A stretch of 64,000 nucleotides of DNA from JAJFJD01 sp965228975 (GTDB taxonomy: Bacteria > Pseudomonadota > Alphaproteobacteria > UBA8366): assembly GCA_965228975.1 (NCBI GenBank), contig OZ245851.1, forward strand, positions 2,232,001 to 2,296,000, read 5' to 3'. Positions 33,064 through 41,276 of this stretch are shown piece by piece. Made by a program: the position numbers and the translations under genes. Numbering within the stretch: position 1 is the first letter of the stretch; each line of letters begins with the position of its first letter. The notes under the pieces were generated by a model. That model worked only from the letters and a program-made list of their open reading frames with translations, had not been told where the DNA came from and did no database searches.

Positions 33064-34041
33064 CTAGTCGGCCGAGGCCTCGTCGGATTTTCTTTGCGCA
33101 AAAGATTGAACGACCGGCGTGATCGTGAATTCCACCACCGGGATCAAGAGCAGGCCGAGCACGAGGCCGATAATTCCATCCAGGCTTGCCGTTACGATCC
33201 ATTGAATTGCACCCTGCGCCGCGTCTGCCGCGTCGGCAGCCGCCACGGCGATTTCAAGGATCGTTTTGTAGGGCAAATGCCAGCCCAGATCATTCAAGCC
33301 ATGAACAATGATGCTGCCACCCACCCAGAGCATCGCCGCCGTGCCCACGGTCGATATGATCGTCATCAGCGTCGGCATAAATGCGACGATCCTCCGTCCG
33401 AACGCCCGCGTCACGGCGAAACGTCCCACCTGGGCGATCTTGAGACCGATATCGTCCGCCTTCACAAGCAGTGCGACCGCGCCGTAGACCAGCGCGGTAA
33501 TGCCGATAGCGACGCCTACGAGGGCGGCCCCCTGCATCCACACGCTGTCGGACTCGATAGCGGCGAGCGATATGGTCATGATTTCCGCCGAGAGGATGAA
33601 ATCGGTCTTGATCGCCCCCTTCACACGCTGTTCTTCCAGATGTGCGGCGTCGAGTGTCGGCTTCTCGTCTGCCTTGGGCTGATCTTTGTGGGCAATCAGA
33701 TGCCAAATTTTTTCCGCGCCCTCGAAACAGAGATAGGCGCCGCCGACCATCAGAAGCGGCGTTAACAGCCATGGCAAAAACGCGCTCAACAACAGGGCGG
33801 CGGGAAGCAGGATGACCAGCTTGTTGAAGACGGAGGCGCGGGCGATTTTCCAAACGATTGGAAGCTCGCGCGCCGCCGGAAGGCCGGTGACATATTTCGG
33901 CGTCACCGCCGCGTCGTCGATGACCACCCCCGCGGCCTTGGCGCCGGCTTTCGCCGTCTGCCCGACGACATCGTCGAGCTGACTCGCGGCAAGCTTCGCG
34001 ATCAGCGCGACGTCATCCAACAAGGCCAATAAACCGCTCAT
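33064..34041 (-). CDS. DUF808-family inner membrane protein (YedI-like)
   Basis: This membrane protein (325 aa) starts MSGLLALLDDVALIAKLAAS, the hallmark of the DUF808/YedI family. The soluble N-terminal segment is followed by about six hydrophobic helices, for example NKLVILLPAALLLSAFLPWL. PKYVTGLPAARELPIVWKIA and TLDAAHLEEQRVKGAIKTDF are conserved family segments. The family function is unknown. It is convergent with the CoA-transferase operon and seems unrelated to it. Confidence 0.88.
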   Translation of the reverse strand: MSGLLALLDDVALIAKLAASQLDDVVGQTAKAGAKAAGVVIDDAAVTPKYVTGLPAARELPIVWKIARASVFNKLVILLPAALLLSAFLPWLLTPLLMVGGAYLCFEGAEKIWHLIAHKDQPKADEKPTLDAAHLEEQRVKGAIKTDFILSAEIMTISLAAIESDSVWMQGAALVGVAIGITALVYGAVALLVKADDIGLKIAQVGRFAVTRAFGRRIVAFMPTLMTIISTVGTAAMLWVGGSIIVHGLNDLGWHLPYKTILEIAVAAADAADAAQGAIQWIVTASLDGIIGLVLGLLLIPVVEFTITPVVQSFAQRKSDEASAD

Positions 34042-34199
34042 CGCCGCTTCACTCTCGTTCCGCCTCCGCCGTCATGTGGGTGCCACCGTGCAACAATCGG
34101 CGCCCGCGTTTCCATCAGCAATGGACACGCCGAAATAACCCAATCGCGGGTCCACTTCAAATGCTGGCTGAGAATCAGGTTGGTCTTGGGAACGACGCC

Positions 34200-35771
34200 C
34201 TACTCCGCCGCGTCGGGCTTCGCGCGCGCGGTCGGCAGTCCGCGGGGCGGTTCCGGCACCGCCGGCGGGCTGCAGCCTTCGACGCAGCAGCGGCCGGGCT
34301 GGCGGTTGCGCGCGGGTTTGCCGTCTTCCCCGGCCAGGACACCGCGGTCCAGGAGCTTCTCGACCACGGCCACCCGGTCCTCGATGGGATAGTTGCGGTA
34401 GATTTCCCGCTTCATCGCCTCCGGCGATCCGCCGCCGTGCAGGCTGATCAGGGAGTACCAGCCCGCCTCGCCGGAGGCGGTCAAATCCTCCATCAGACGC
34501 GCAACCTCCATCCGCTGCGCGTAAGGCACATCGGGCCGCGCCGTGAGCATCTCGGCCAACCGGCCGCCGGTTTCCGGGTTGTGATCCTCGTCCGGGCCAG
34601 GCAACGCCACGACCAGACCGCCGGACACCTCGTGGCCGATCCGGTGCATGTCGTAGATCTGCGTCGCGAGCAGCAGCTTCCCGACATTCGAGAAGACCGG
34701 CTCCGGCTGGAACGCGCCGGACGGGTCGCCCTGCCCGTAGGTCGAGGCCGCGACGCCGCAGGCGAAGAAACCCTCGACGATCTTGATCAATTCGACCAGC
34801 CGGTCGCGCAGATGCGGCGTCCCGCCGGGCTCCAGGCCATTCGACTCGCACATCAAGACACCGGCGCCGATCAGCAGGTCGCCGAATCCCGCCCGGGCGC
34901 CGATGCAGCTGTGCCGGTGATGGGTCGCGTAGGTCGTGGTCAGGAATTGCGAATGCTCCCACTCGCCGGCCAGGAACACCCGGTCCCATGGCACGAAGAC
35001 ATCCTCGAACATCACGACGCCCGTCGACTGGCCATAGCGCGCGCTGAATTTCGCGGCATTCTCGCCCGGCCGGCCCGCGGGCCGCGCGACGATCGTCACC
35101 CCGGGCGCATCCAACGGGACGGCGCAGCACAGCGCGTAGTCCGCATCGGCCTCGGTCATGTTCCGGCTCGGCATCACCAGGAATTCATGCACATAGGGCG
35201 CCGCCGTCACGATGGCCTTCGTACCGTTGATGACGATGCCGTCCTTGCGGCGTTCCTTGATCCGCACATAGACGTCGGGATTGGACTGGGCGTGCGGCCG
35301 CTTCGACCGGTCGCCCTTGGCGTCGGTCATCGCGATACCGCAGGTCAGGTCGTCGGCCTGCACCTGATGCATGTAGTTCACGAAGCGCTGGTGATAGTCC
35401 GTGCCCTTGTCTTCGTCGATACGCGCGGTCGCCTGGAACAGCGCGTTGAACGCGTCGTGGGTAAGATACCGCTGCGCACAGCCGCTTTCCCGGCAGACAA
35501 GACGGACGGCCTCCAGCTTGTTCAGCAGATCTTGCGTGCTGCGGTTGATGTGCAGCATCCGATTGACCTGTTTCCCGCTGGTATGCTGCGTGCCGGTCAT
35601 AACCGCTTTGTAATCGTCGCGGCGCGCGAAATCGTAGGTCACGCCGATCGCGGCAATACCGGGGGCGAGTTGCGGATCGTCGGCGATCGACTCCACCCGC
35701 CGGCCATCGACGAACACCGTGGGATCGAAGCGCCGTAAAGACTCCCGAAAATCCGCACCGGACATCAACAT
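34200..35771 (-). CDS. 4-hydroxybutyryl-CoA dehydratase/HpaB-fold protein lacking Fe-S ligands
   Basis: The protein (523 aa) has the acyl-CoA-dehydrogenase-like fold of HpaB hydroxylases and aligns along its length with 4-hydroxybutyryl-CoA dehydratase (AbfD): MLMSGADFRESLRR, AMTDAKGDRSKRP and SLHGGGSPEAMKREI. AbfD binds a [4Fe-4S] cluster with Cys99, Cys103, His292 and Cys299. Here only C98 and H285 align; the other two positions are Tyr102 and Ala292. The cluster is therefore probably absent and the protein may be a flavin-dependent monooxygenase of the HpaB type or a divergent enzyme. The tail after residue 490 (GRCCVEGCSPPAVPEPP) is unusual. PrpD follows upstream, 27 bp away. Confidence 0.75.
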   Translation of the reverse strand: MLMSGADFRESLRRFDPTVFVDGRRVESIADDPQLAPGIAAIGVTYDFARRDDYKAVMTGTQHTSGKQVNRMLHINRSTQDLLNKLEAVRLVCRESGCAQRYLTHDAFNALFQATARIDEDKGTDYHQRFVNYMHQVQADDLTCGIAMTDAKGDRSKRPHAQSNPDVYVRIKERRKDGIVINGTKAIVTAAPYVHEFLVMPSRNMTEADADYALCCAVPLDAPGVTIVARPAGRPGENAAKFSARYGQSTGVVMFEDVFVPWDRVFLAGEWEHSQFLTTTYATHHRHSCIGARAGFGDLLIGAGVLMCESNGLEPGGTPHLRDRLVELIKIVEGFFACGVAASTYGQGDPSGAFQPEPVFSNVGKLLLATQIYDMHRIGHEVSGGLVVALPGPDEDHNPETGGRLAEMLTARPDVPYAQRMEVARLMEDLTASGEAGWYSLISLHGGGSPEAMKREIYRNYPIEDRVAVVEKLLDRGVLAGEDGKPARNRQPGRCCVEGCSPPAVPEPPRGLPTARAKPDAAE

Positions 35772-35798
35772 GTCATCGTCTCCTATGCGATTGCCGGC

Positions 35799-37244
35799 TT
35801 AAACGCCATTGAGCGCGTCGCCCAATTCGGACAGGTCGGGCGCGCGATCCAGTTTCATCACCAAGTCGAGAACCTGCTGTGCGCGATCCCGGCTTACGCA
35901 ACGGGTCGCATTCGCAAAGAACTTTTCTTCGATGTCGGCGGCGGTCAGCGGATTGGCGTCCGAGCCGCGATTATGATCCTCGCGATGAGTGAACTCTTTG
36001 CCGTCTTTGGTCCGCACCGTCACTTCGCCGGAATAATAGCGGGGATAATTCGATTGTGGGTCGATGTCGTAGCTCACGCGATCGCACAATGCCAAGATCG
36101 CAGGATCGTTGAAGGCATTGGGATCCAGTTCGTCCAACGTGAAACGGCCGCGCGACAGGGCAGCGGCGATGATGTAATGCACGCTGAACTGCGCTTCGTA
36201 TTCGTTGCGCGGGCGACGCTTGTCGGATTCCGGTTCGCAGACGACCTGCACCTGGCCTTCCCCGATCCGCGCCACGATCGAGTCGATCTCTCCGGGCCAA
36301 ATGTTGTGCTCCTTCTGAAGCGTCAAGGCGGCATCGGCGAAGGCATGGTTGAAATGGCAAGCCGGATACGGCTTGAAAGCGACATTCATCAGTTCCCAGG
36401 CCTCGCCCAGACCGGCCGTGACGATTTCCGCGTCATAATCGGCAGTCGCCCCGATATGCTGCCCCAGATGAAGGTTGAACAGGCCGTAACGGCCCTCATA
36501 CGCCTGCATCGGGCCGACGAAGCCTTGCTTTGCCATTGTCACGGCGGTCACGCCACAGACGCCCGCCCAACCGGGATGCTGGCGCTTGGTCCACGCGCCG
36601 TCCGCCAGGAATTCGAGACTGCCCCCCGCCATGCTCAGCGTAATGCCTTGCGCCAATGCGAGCTGCGACTCGCTGAGGTCCGCGAGACGCCCTGCCGCCA
36701 GCGTGCATCCGAAGGCGCCGACGAGGCCCGTGGGGTGATGTCCCGCACGATGGAAATTGCCGTTCACCGCCATGCCGATCCGCGATGCCGTCTCCACCGC
36801 GATCAAGTAGGCCGACAGCATCCCTTTACCGGTCGCCCCATGCGCCTGCGCCATGCCCAAGACCGTGGGAACCGCGCTCGCCGAGGCGTGGATGACCCCG
36901 CCGCCATGGGTGTCGTCGTAATCCAGGCCATGGATCAGCGTGCCGTTCACATGGATCGCGTCGCGCAACGGTAAGCGCATCGGCAGACCGATAATGGGGT
37001 ACGGTCCCTCGCCGCCAAGCCCCTGCATCGCGTTTGCCATGATATGACCGAAGCGATAGGTCGCCGACGCCAAACCGATCCCGAGGCAATCGAGAATATG
37101 CAGCTTCGCGCGTTCGAGCACCTCTTCCGGAACCTCCTGATAGGAGAATCCGGTAGCAAAGGACGCAAGTCGCTCGGAAATCGTCATAGATGCGTCCACT
37201 TTATCAGCGGGCGTCACATCGGCTGGGTTGGCGACAGAACTCAT
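35799..37244 (-). CDS. MmgE/PrpD-family protein (1)
   Basis: This protein (481 aa) belongs to the MmgE/PrpD family, whose best-known member dehydrates 2-methylcitrate; other members act on cis-aconitate or related acids. HVNGTLIHGLDYDDTHGGGV is the hallmark active-site region and FKPYPACHFNHAFADAAL a second conserved block. The start at 37244 (MSSVANPADV) is supported by GGTGGAG upstream. It precedes the HpaB-like gene in a probable operon and is divergent from a CaiB-type transferase. A second, frameshifted family member lies at 51250-52595. Confidence 0.88.
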   Translation of the reverse strand: MSSVANPADVTPADKVDASMTISERLASFATGFSYQEVPEEVLERAKLHILDCLGIGLASATYRFGHIMANAMQGLGGEGPYPIIGLPMRLPLRDAIHVNGTLIHGLDYDDTHGGGVIHASASAVPTVLGMAQAHGATGKGMLSAYLIAVETASRIGMAVNGNFHRAGHHPTGLVGAFGCTLAAGRLADLSESQLALAQGITLSMAGGSLEFLADGAWTKRQHPGWAGVCGVTAVTMAKQGFVGPMQAYEGRYGLFNLHLGQHIGATADYDAEIVTAGLGEAWELMNVAFKPYPACHFNHAFADAALTLQKEHNIWPGEIDSIVARIGEGQVQVVCEPESDKRRPRNEYEAQFSVHYIIAAALSRGRFTLDELDPNAFNDPAILALCDRVSYDIDPQSNYPRYYSGEVTVRTKDGKEFTHREDHNRGSDANPLTAADIEEKFFANATRCVSRDRAQQVLDLVMKLDRAPDLSELGDALNGV

Positions 37245-37393
37245 TCGGAAATCTCCACCTACAAAGTACAATCGGGCCGCGCTTTCGGCCTGTCATCCCT
37301 ATCACAAATTTGTCCGGACCAATACGGGTTTTTACGCACCGGCGCGGACCGTTATAGTGCGCCAATATCAACATCAATGCGAGGATACCGGTT

Positions 37394-38629
37394 GTGCCGG
37401 ATACTCAAGAAAAACCGAACGTCACCACCGATCATCCAAAACCGCTTGCCGGCATCCGCGTCATCGACATCGCCACCTATATCGCAGCGCCCTACTGCGC
37501 GACGATCATGGCCGAATTCGGCGCCGAGGTGATCAAGGTAGAACAACCGAAAGTCGGCGATCCCTGCCGCCGGCTCGGCAGCGTCACCGAATGTGGCGAC
37601 ACGCTGGTCTGGCTCAGCGAGGCGCGCAACAAGAAGTCGGTGACACTGAACCTCAAGTCGCCGAAGGGCGCAGAGATGTTGAAGCAATTGATCGCCGAAG
37701 CCGACGTGCTGACCGAGAATTTTCAACCGGGCACGTTGGAAAGCTGGGGTTTGGGCTGGGACGTGTTGAAGGAGGTGAATCCGCGGCTGGTCATGCTCCG
37801 GGTCTCTGGATACGGACAGACAGGTCCTTACAGCGAGAAGCCGGGCTTCGGCCGCATCGGCAACGCCTTCGGCGGCATCTCATTCCTCGCGGGCGAGCCG
37901 GACCGGCCGCCGGCAACGCCAGGATCGGCGACGCTCGCGGACTACATGTCCGGCCTCTACGGCGCGCTTGGCGTGATGATGGCGCTGCGCACACGGGACG
38001 CGACCGGCGTCGGGCAGGAAATCGACATCGGGCTGTACGAGCCGATCTTCCGGATCCTGGACGAATTGGCGCCCGCCTACGACAAGTTCGGCTATATCCG
38101 TCAACGTATGGGCGCACCGACCGTGAATGTCTGCCCGCATAGCCACTACGAAACGAAGGACGGACGATGGGTCGCGATCGCCTGCACCAACGATAAGATC
38201 TTCGCGCGTCTCGCGGGCCTCATGGGATGTCCGGAGGTCGCCGGCGACGGTATTTACGGCACGATCAAGCAGCGCGACGCGGACCGGCCCGCCGTCGACG
38301 GCATGGTGACCGACTGGACGAAGAGCCACACCCAGAAGGAGGTCATCGCCCTCTGCACCGAGGCCGAAGTACCCTGCGGCATCGTCGCCGCAATCGACGA
38401 AATTTTCGAAGACCCCCACTACGCCGCGCGCGGCAATATCGCCCGCGTCACCGATCCGCGCGCCGGCGAGATCGCGGTCCCCAACGTGGTCCCGCGGCTG
38501 AACGTGACGCCCGGCGAAGTGGAATGGCTCGGCCCCGCACTCGGCGCACACAACGCAGAAATCTACGGCGCGTTGCTCGGCCTCTCCGCCGATCAACTGA
38601 CGGCGCTGGAAGAGGAAGGCGTGATCTGA
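37394..38629 (+). CDS. CaiB/BaiF (class III) CoA-transferase (1)
   Basis: This protein (411 aa) is a family III CoA-transferase that moves CoA between organic acids through enzyme-bound anhydride intermediates. LAGIRVIDIATYIAAPYCA starts the CoA-binding domain, EFGAEVIKVEQP follows, and the catalytic Asp is in the ATLADYMSGLYGAL segment, followed by GVGQEIDIGLYEP. The start is GTG at 37394 with GAGGA upstream. It is divergent from the PrpD gene, and the two may share regulation in the 149-bp gap. Substrates are unknown. Confidence 0.88.
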   Translation: MPDTQEKPNVTTDHPKPLAGIRVIDIATYIAAPYCATIMAEFGAEVIKVEQPKVGDPCRRLGSVTECGDTLVWLSEARNKKSVTLNLKSPKGAEMLKQLIAEADVLTENFQPGTLESWGLGWDVLKEVNPRLVMLRVSGYGQTGPYSEKPGFGRIGNAFGGISFLAGEPDRPPATPGSATLADYMSGLYGALGVMMALRTRDATGVGQEIDIGLYEPIFRILDELAPAYDKFGYIRQRMGAPTVNVCPHSHYETKDGRWVAIACTNDKIFARLAGLMGCPEVAGDGIYGTIKQRDADRPAVDGMVTDWTKSHTQKEVIALCTEAEVPCGIVAAIDEIFEDPHYAARGNIARVTDPRAGEIAVPNVVPRLNVTPGEVEWLGPALGAHNAEIYGALLGLSADQLTALEEEGVI

Positions 38630-38671
38630 ACCGGCGGCGCGCCGGAACTCTGCAACCATAAGACGTGATAT

Positions 38672-38700
38672 CTTTACTACGATACCGGTGCGTGTAATCC
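38672..38700 (+). promoter_or_regulatory. Candidate promoter element upstream of the cysteine-rich protein gene
   Basis: The segment starts CTTTAC and ends with GCGTGTAAT, giving a possible -35 (CTTTAC) and -10 (TGTAAT) with a 15-bp spacer, 45 bases before the ATG at 38745. A similar segment, with CTTTAC, CGG and GCGTG in register, occurs at 40362-40390 ahead of the DUF1036 gene. The repetition supports a shared regulatory element, but it is short. Confidence 0.35.
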
Positions 38701-38744
38701 TCCCCAAAGAGAAGAAGCCTACTCATCAAGGGGACGGAAAACAC

Positions 38745-40328
38745 ATGACGGGATTCAATCGGTTCACGCGGCGCGCACTCATCACGGCGGGCCGCCTTTG
38801 TTTGTTCCCCGCCCTCGCCCTCTTCTTCACCGCCTTAGCAACCAGCAACCCCGCCCGCGCCGACTTCACCAAAGCGGTCTATCACGGCAAGGCCTTCTGC
38901 CCGAAGGGCACCCATTACAGCCCCCGCAAGGGCGGCCAATGCTGGGACTGTCCGTCCGGGACCAAGCGCACCGTGCTGCCGATCACCGGTAAGAAAGCCT
39001 GCAAGAAGAAAAGCCGGAAAGTCTATAAGCGGGCCGCCTCGATCAAGAAGAATAAGGGCGCCTGCAAGAAGGCCGGGCTCATCTGGAAGAAGAAGCAATG
39101 CTGGTCCTGCGGGAGCGGATACAAACGCAGCCTGTCCGGCATCACCTCGGCCAAGGCCTGTGTTCGTAAGATCAAGGCCAAGCATTACAAGGCCAAATAC
39201 GTGCAGGATTTCGGTTGCGGCATCGGCCTGTACATGTCGATCAAGAAGTTCGGCCAATGTTTCAAATGTCCAACCAGCCACAAGTTCCGCACCATCAACA
39301 AGCTGACCGGACCGAAGGCCTGCACCAGTTCCTTCGCGAAGGTGTTCGCCGCCGATACGTCCGGATTTTGCCGCAAGGTCGTCGGCGCGATCCGGGACGG
39401 CTCCAACGGGATGGCGAAGTTGCGGAAATCGGTCGGCAAGGTCATCGATCCCGCCATAAAACCCGTCGCCAAGATCATCGATAAGGCGACGCCGGACCTG
39501 AAATCGCCCAAGGCGGTCACCAAGTTCCTGAAGAAACTGGATCTCGCCAGCCCGCGCAACCAGCCGGTGATGGAGGAATTGGCGCGCGTCGTCTCGCGTA
39601 ACCAAAGCCCCGCGAAATTCTCCAAGATCGTGATGAATCCGGACATGGTCTGTTCCGGCAACGCGGCGAAGGTGAACAAAGCCCTCATGGCCGCCGGACT
39701 GCGCAAGAACCTGAAATTCAAGAAGGCGGGTCTTCTCGACGGGCTGTTCGTCTCGTCGGCCCACGCCACCTCCTACAACGAGAATGCCAAGACCGTCCTG
39801 CACGTGATCTCCGCATCCGGCGACGTGAAACTGAAGGCATATCCGTTCGCCTTCGCGCCGTCGGTCGCGATCGTCACCGACCTCGGGCCGCGCTTCCACG
39901 TCTACCTGAGTTTCGGCGGCTCGCTCACCTCGTCGCCGAGTTCCGGCGCGGCGCTCGGCTACATGATCTTCCCGAGCGCGGCGATCAAGGATTTCAAGGG
40001 CATTAAACTGCTCGGCCTGGAAGCGGAGTTCGGGCTGCGCCGGCTGCTCGACGTGGTCAGCCGCAACAAGACGGCGCTCGCGCGCCTCGAATGCATCAAG
40101 GACCGCGCGGACGGAATCGGGAATCGGCGCAAGAAATGCGGCTGGGACGGCGACGTCACGTTCAACGTCTCCTTCAGCCCGAAGACGGCGACGGATTTCC
40201 GGAACAACGTTCCGGGCATCGGCGTGACATGGAACCCTCACTACGACGCTGGCTCGCTGACGCCGGGCAAGGGACCGCGCCAAGCATCCTTCACGGCCGA
40301 TTATTCGATCAAGATCTTCGGCAAATAA
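38745..40328 (+). CDS. Secreted protein with three four-cysteine modules and beta-rich tail (paralogue A)
   Basis: The protein (527 aa) is unrecognised. A signal peptide ends ATSNPARA before residue 40. Three modules follow, with cysteines at 52/66/69/86, 107/119/122/139 and 158/172/175/193. Each has the pattern C, 11-13 residues, C-[WF]-x-C, 16-17 residues, A-C, in a very Lys-rich background. A conserved linker VFAADTSGFCRK follows, then a helical, basic middle region (residues about 205-330) and a C-terminal part with alternating hydrophobic residues ending ASFTADYSIKIFGK, which suggests beta strands. It has a clear paralogue at 41277-42836. It is presumably periplasmic, surface-exposed or outer-membrane; no catalytic motif is seen. 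Confidence 0.85.
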   Translation: MTGFNRFTRRALITAGRLCLFPALALFFTALATSNPARADFTKAVYHGKAFCPKGTHYSPRKGGQCWDCPSGTKRTVLPITGKKACKKKSRKVYKRAASIKKNKGACKKAGLIWKKKQCWSCGSGYKRSLSGITSAKACVRKIKAKHYKAKYVQDFGCGIGLYMSIKKFGQCFKCPTSHKFRTINKLTGPKACTSSFAKVFAADTSGFCRKVVGAIRDGSNGMAKLRKSVGKVIDPAIKPVAKIIDKATPDLKSPKAVTKFLKKLDLASPRNQPVMEELARVVSRNQSPAKFSKIVMNPDMVCSGNAAKVNKALMAAGLRKNLKFKKAGLLDGLFVSSAHATSYNENAKTVLHVISASGDVKLKAYPFAFAPSVAIVTDLGPRFHVYLSFGGSLTSSPSSGAALGYMIFPSAAIKDFKGIKLLGLEAEFGLRRLLDVVSRNKTALARLECIKDRADGIGNRRKKCGWDGDVTFNVSFSPKTATDFRNNVPGIGVTWNPHYDAGSLTPGKGPRQASFTADYSIKIFGK

Positions 40329-40361
40329 GCGCCATTGCGTCACTACCGATCCAGGCAAAAA

Positions 40362-40390
40362 CTTTACGTAACCATCGGAGCGTGCAACAC
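40362..40390 (+). promoter_or_regulatory. Candidate promoter element upstream of the DUF1036 gene
   Basis: This copy of the element seen at 38672-38700 starts CTTTAC and contains CGG and GCGTG at the same offsets. It lies in the 97-bp gap before the DUF1036 start at 40426. It may mean that the second gene has its own, co-regulated promoter. Confidence 0.3.
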
Positions 40391-40425
40391 TATTCGCAAC
40401 AAGGGGACAGGGAAGACAAGCATTT

Positions 40426-41223
40426 ATGGATCAGACTTACCGGGTCTTCCCGCGCACCCCTCGTCGGCCGCGCGGTCCCGTCACAATAATCCTCGCAACG
40501 CTCTTGGTGTTTCCCGTCCTTTTCTGGTCCGGTGACGCCGCCGCGCACGGAAAGCGCCCCGATCTCCTGAAGCACTGCATCGCCGTCTACAGCGGCAAGG
40601 GCATCAAGTTGCCGTTCGACCGGAAATGGCGCATCCGTTACAGCAAGAAGAACCGGCGCTGGGAGTGCTATCTGCCGCAAACCATGGGCTTCAACACCGT
40701 GGTTCCCGAGCATGTGAAACTGCTGGACGTGGCCGATGCATGTTGGCGGCAGTTCCGCACGCCGAAGGTCCATTTCCACGAGGGATCGAACGTCAAAAGC
40801 GCGAAATCCGTGCATTGCGGCAAGACCGACGGCACGGTGGCCAAGGGCGATACCGGAAAATCCACCGTCCTGCGTCTCTGCAATCGGTCAAACACACAGA
40901 AGATCTTTGCGTCCTACGCCTTCTGGGATACCCGCAACCGGCGCGATAAGGGCTGGACCTCGATTGGTTGGTACAAGGTTGAACGCGGCAAGTGTCGCGA
41001 CCTGAAGATCGGCCGCCCGTATAAGGGGGACGTGTATATCCGCGGCGAAGGCGGCGGCAAGACTTGGTCTGGCGGGACCGGATCCAACTTCTGCATTGAT
41101 GGCAAGAAGAGCTTCGAATTCGTCCACGGCGACAAGACCTCGTGCCGCGGCGGCAACCGAAAACGCGCGAGAATGTCCAAGTTTGAGCTCCGCCACGGCA
41201 CCGTCACCTACAATTTCCGTTGA
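40426..41223 (+). CDS. Secreted DUF1036-domain protein
   Basis: This exported protein (265 aa) has a twin-basic, proline-rich n-region and a hydrophobic core ending near GDAAA at residue 40. The C-terminal part (about 149-240) matches DUF1036: LRLCNRSNTQKIFASYAFWD, then GWYKVERGKC and NFCIDGKKSFEF, with Cys152, Cys190, Cys223 and Cys240 placed as in that family. The N-terminal part (41-140) adds four more cysteines (51, 81, 106, 131) and matches nothing I know. DUF1036 proteins are periplasmic and of unknown role. It lies between two paralogous cysteine-rich proteins and is probably part of the same system. Confidence 0.8.
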   Translation: MDQTYRVFPRTPRRPRGPVTIILATLLVFPVLFWSGDAAAHGKRPDLLKHCIAVYSGKGIKLPFDRKWRIRYSKKNRRWECYLPQTMGFNTVVPEHVKLLDVADACWRQFRTPKVHFHEGSNVKSAKSVHCGKTDGTVAKGDTGKSTVLRLCNRSNTQKIFASYAFWDTRNRRDKGWTSIGWYKVERGKCRDLKIGRPYKGDVYIRGEGGGKTWSGGTGSNFCIDGKKSFEFVHGDKTSCRGGNRKRARMSKFELRHGTVTYNFR

Positions 41224-41276
41224 TCGCGTGCATGAATGAACTCCGATAAACCCATCAAGAATATCAGGAGACCGTA

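Noticed and set aside
34200..35771. Functional [4Fe-4S] 4-hydroxybutyryl-CoA dehydratase
   Set aside because: Two of the four known ligand positions are Tyr and Ala, so the annotation would be misleading.
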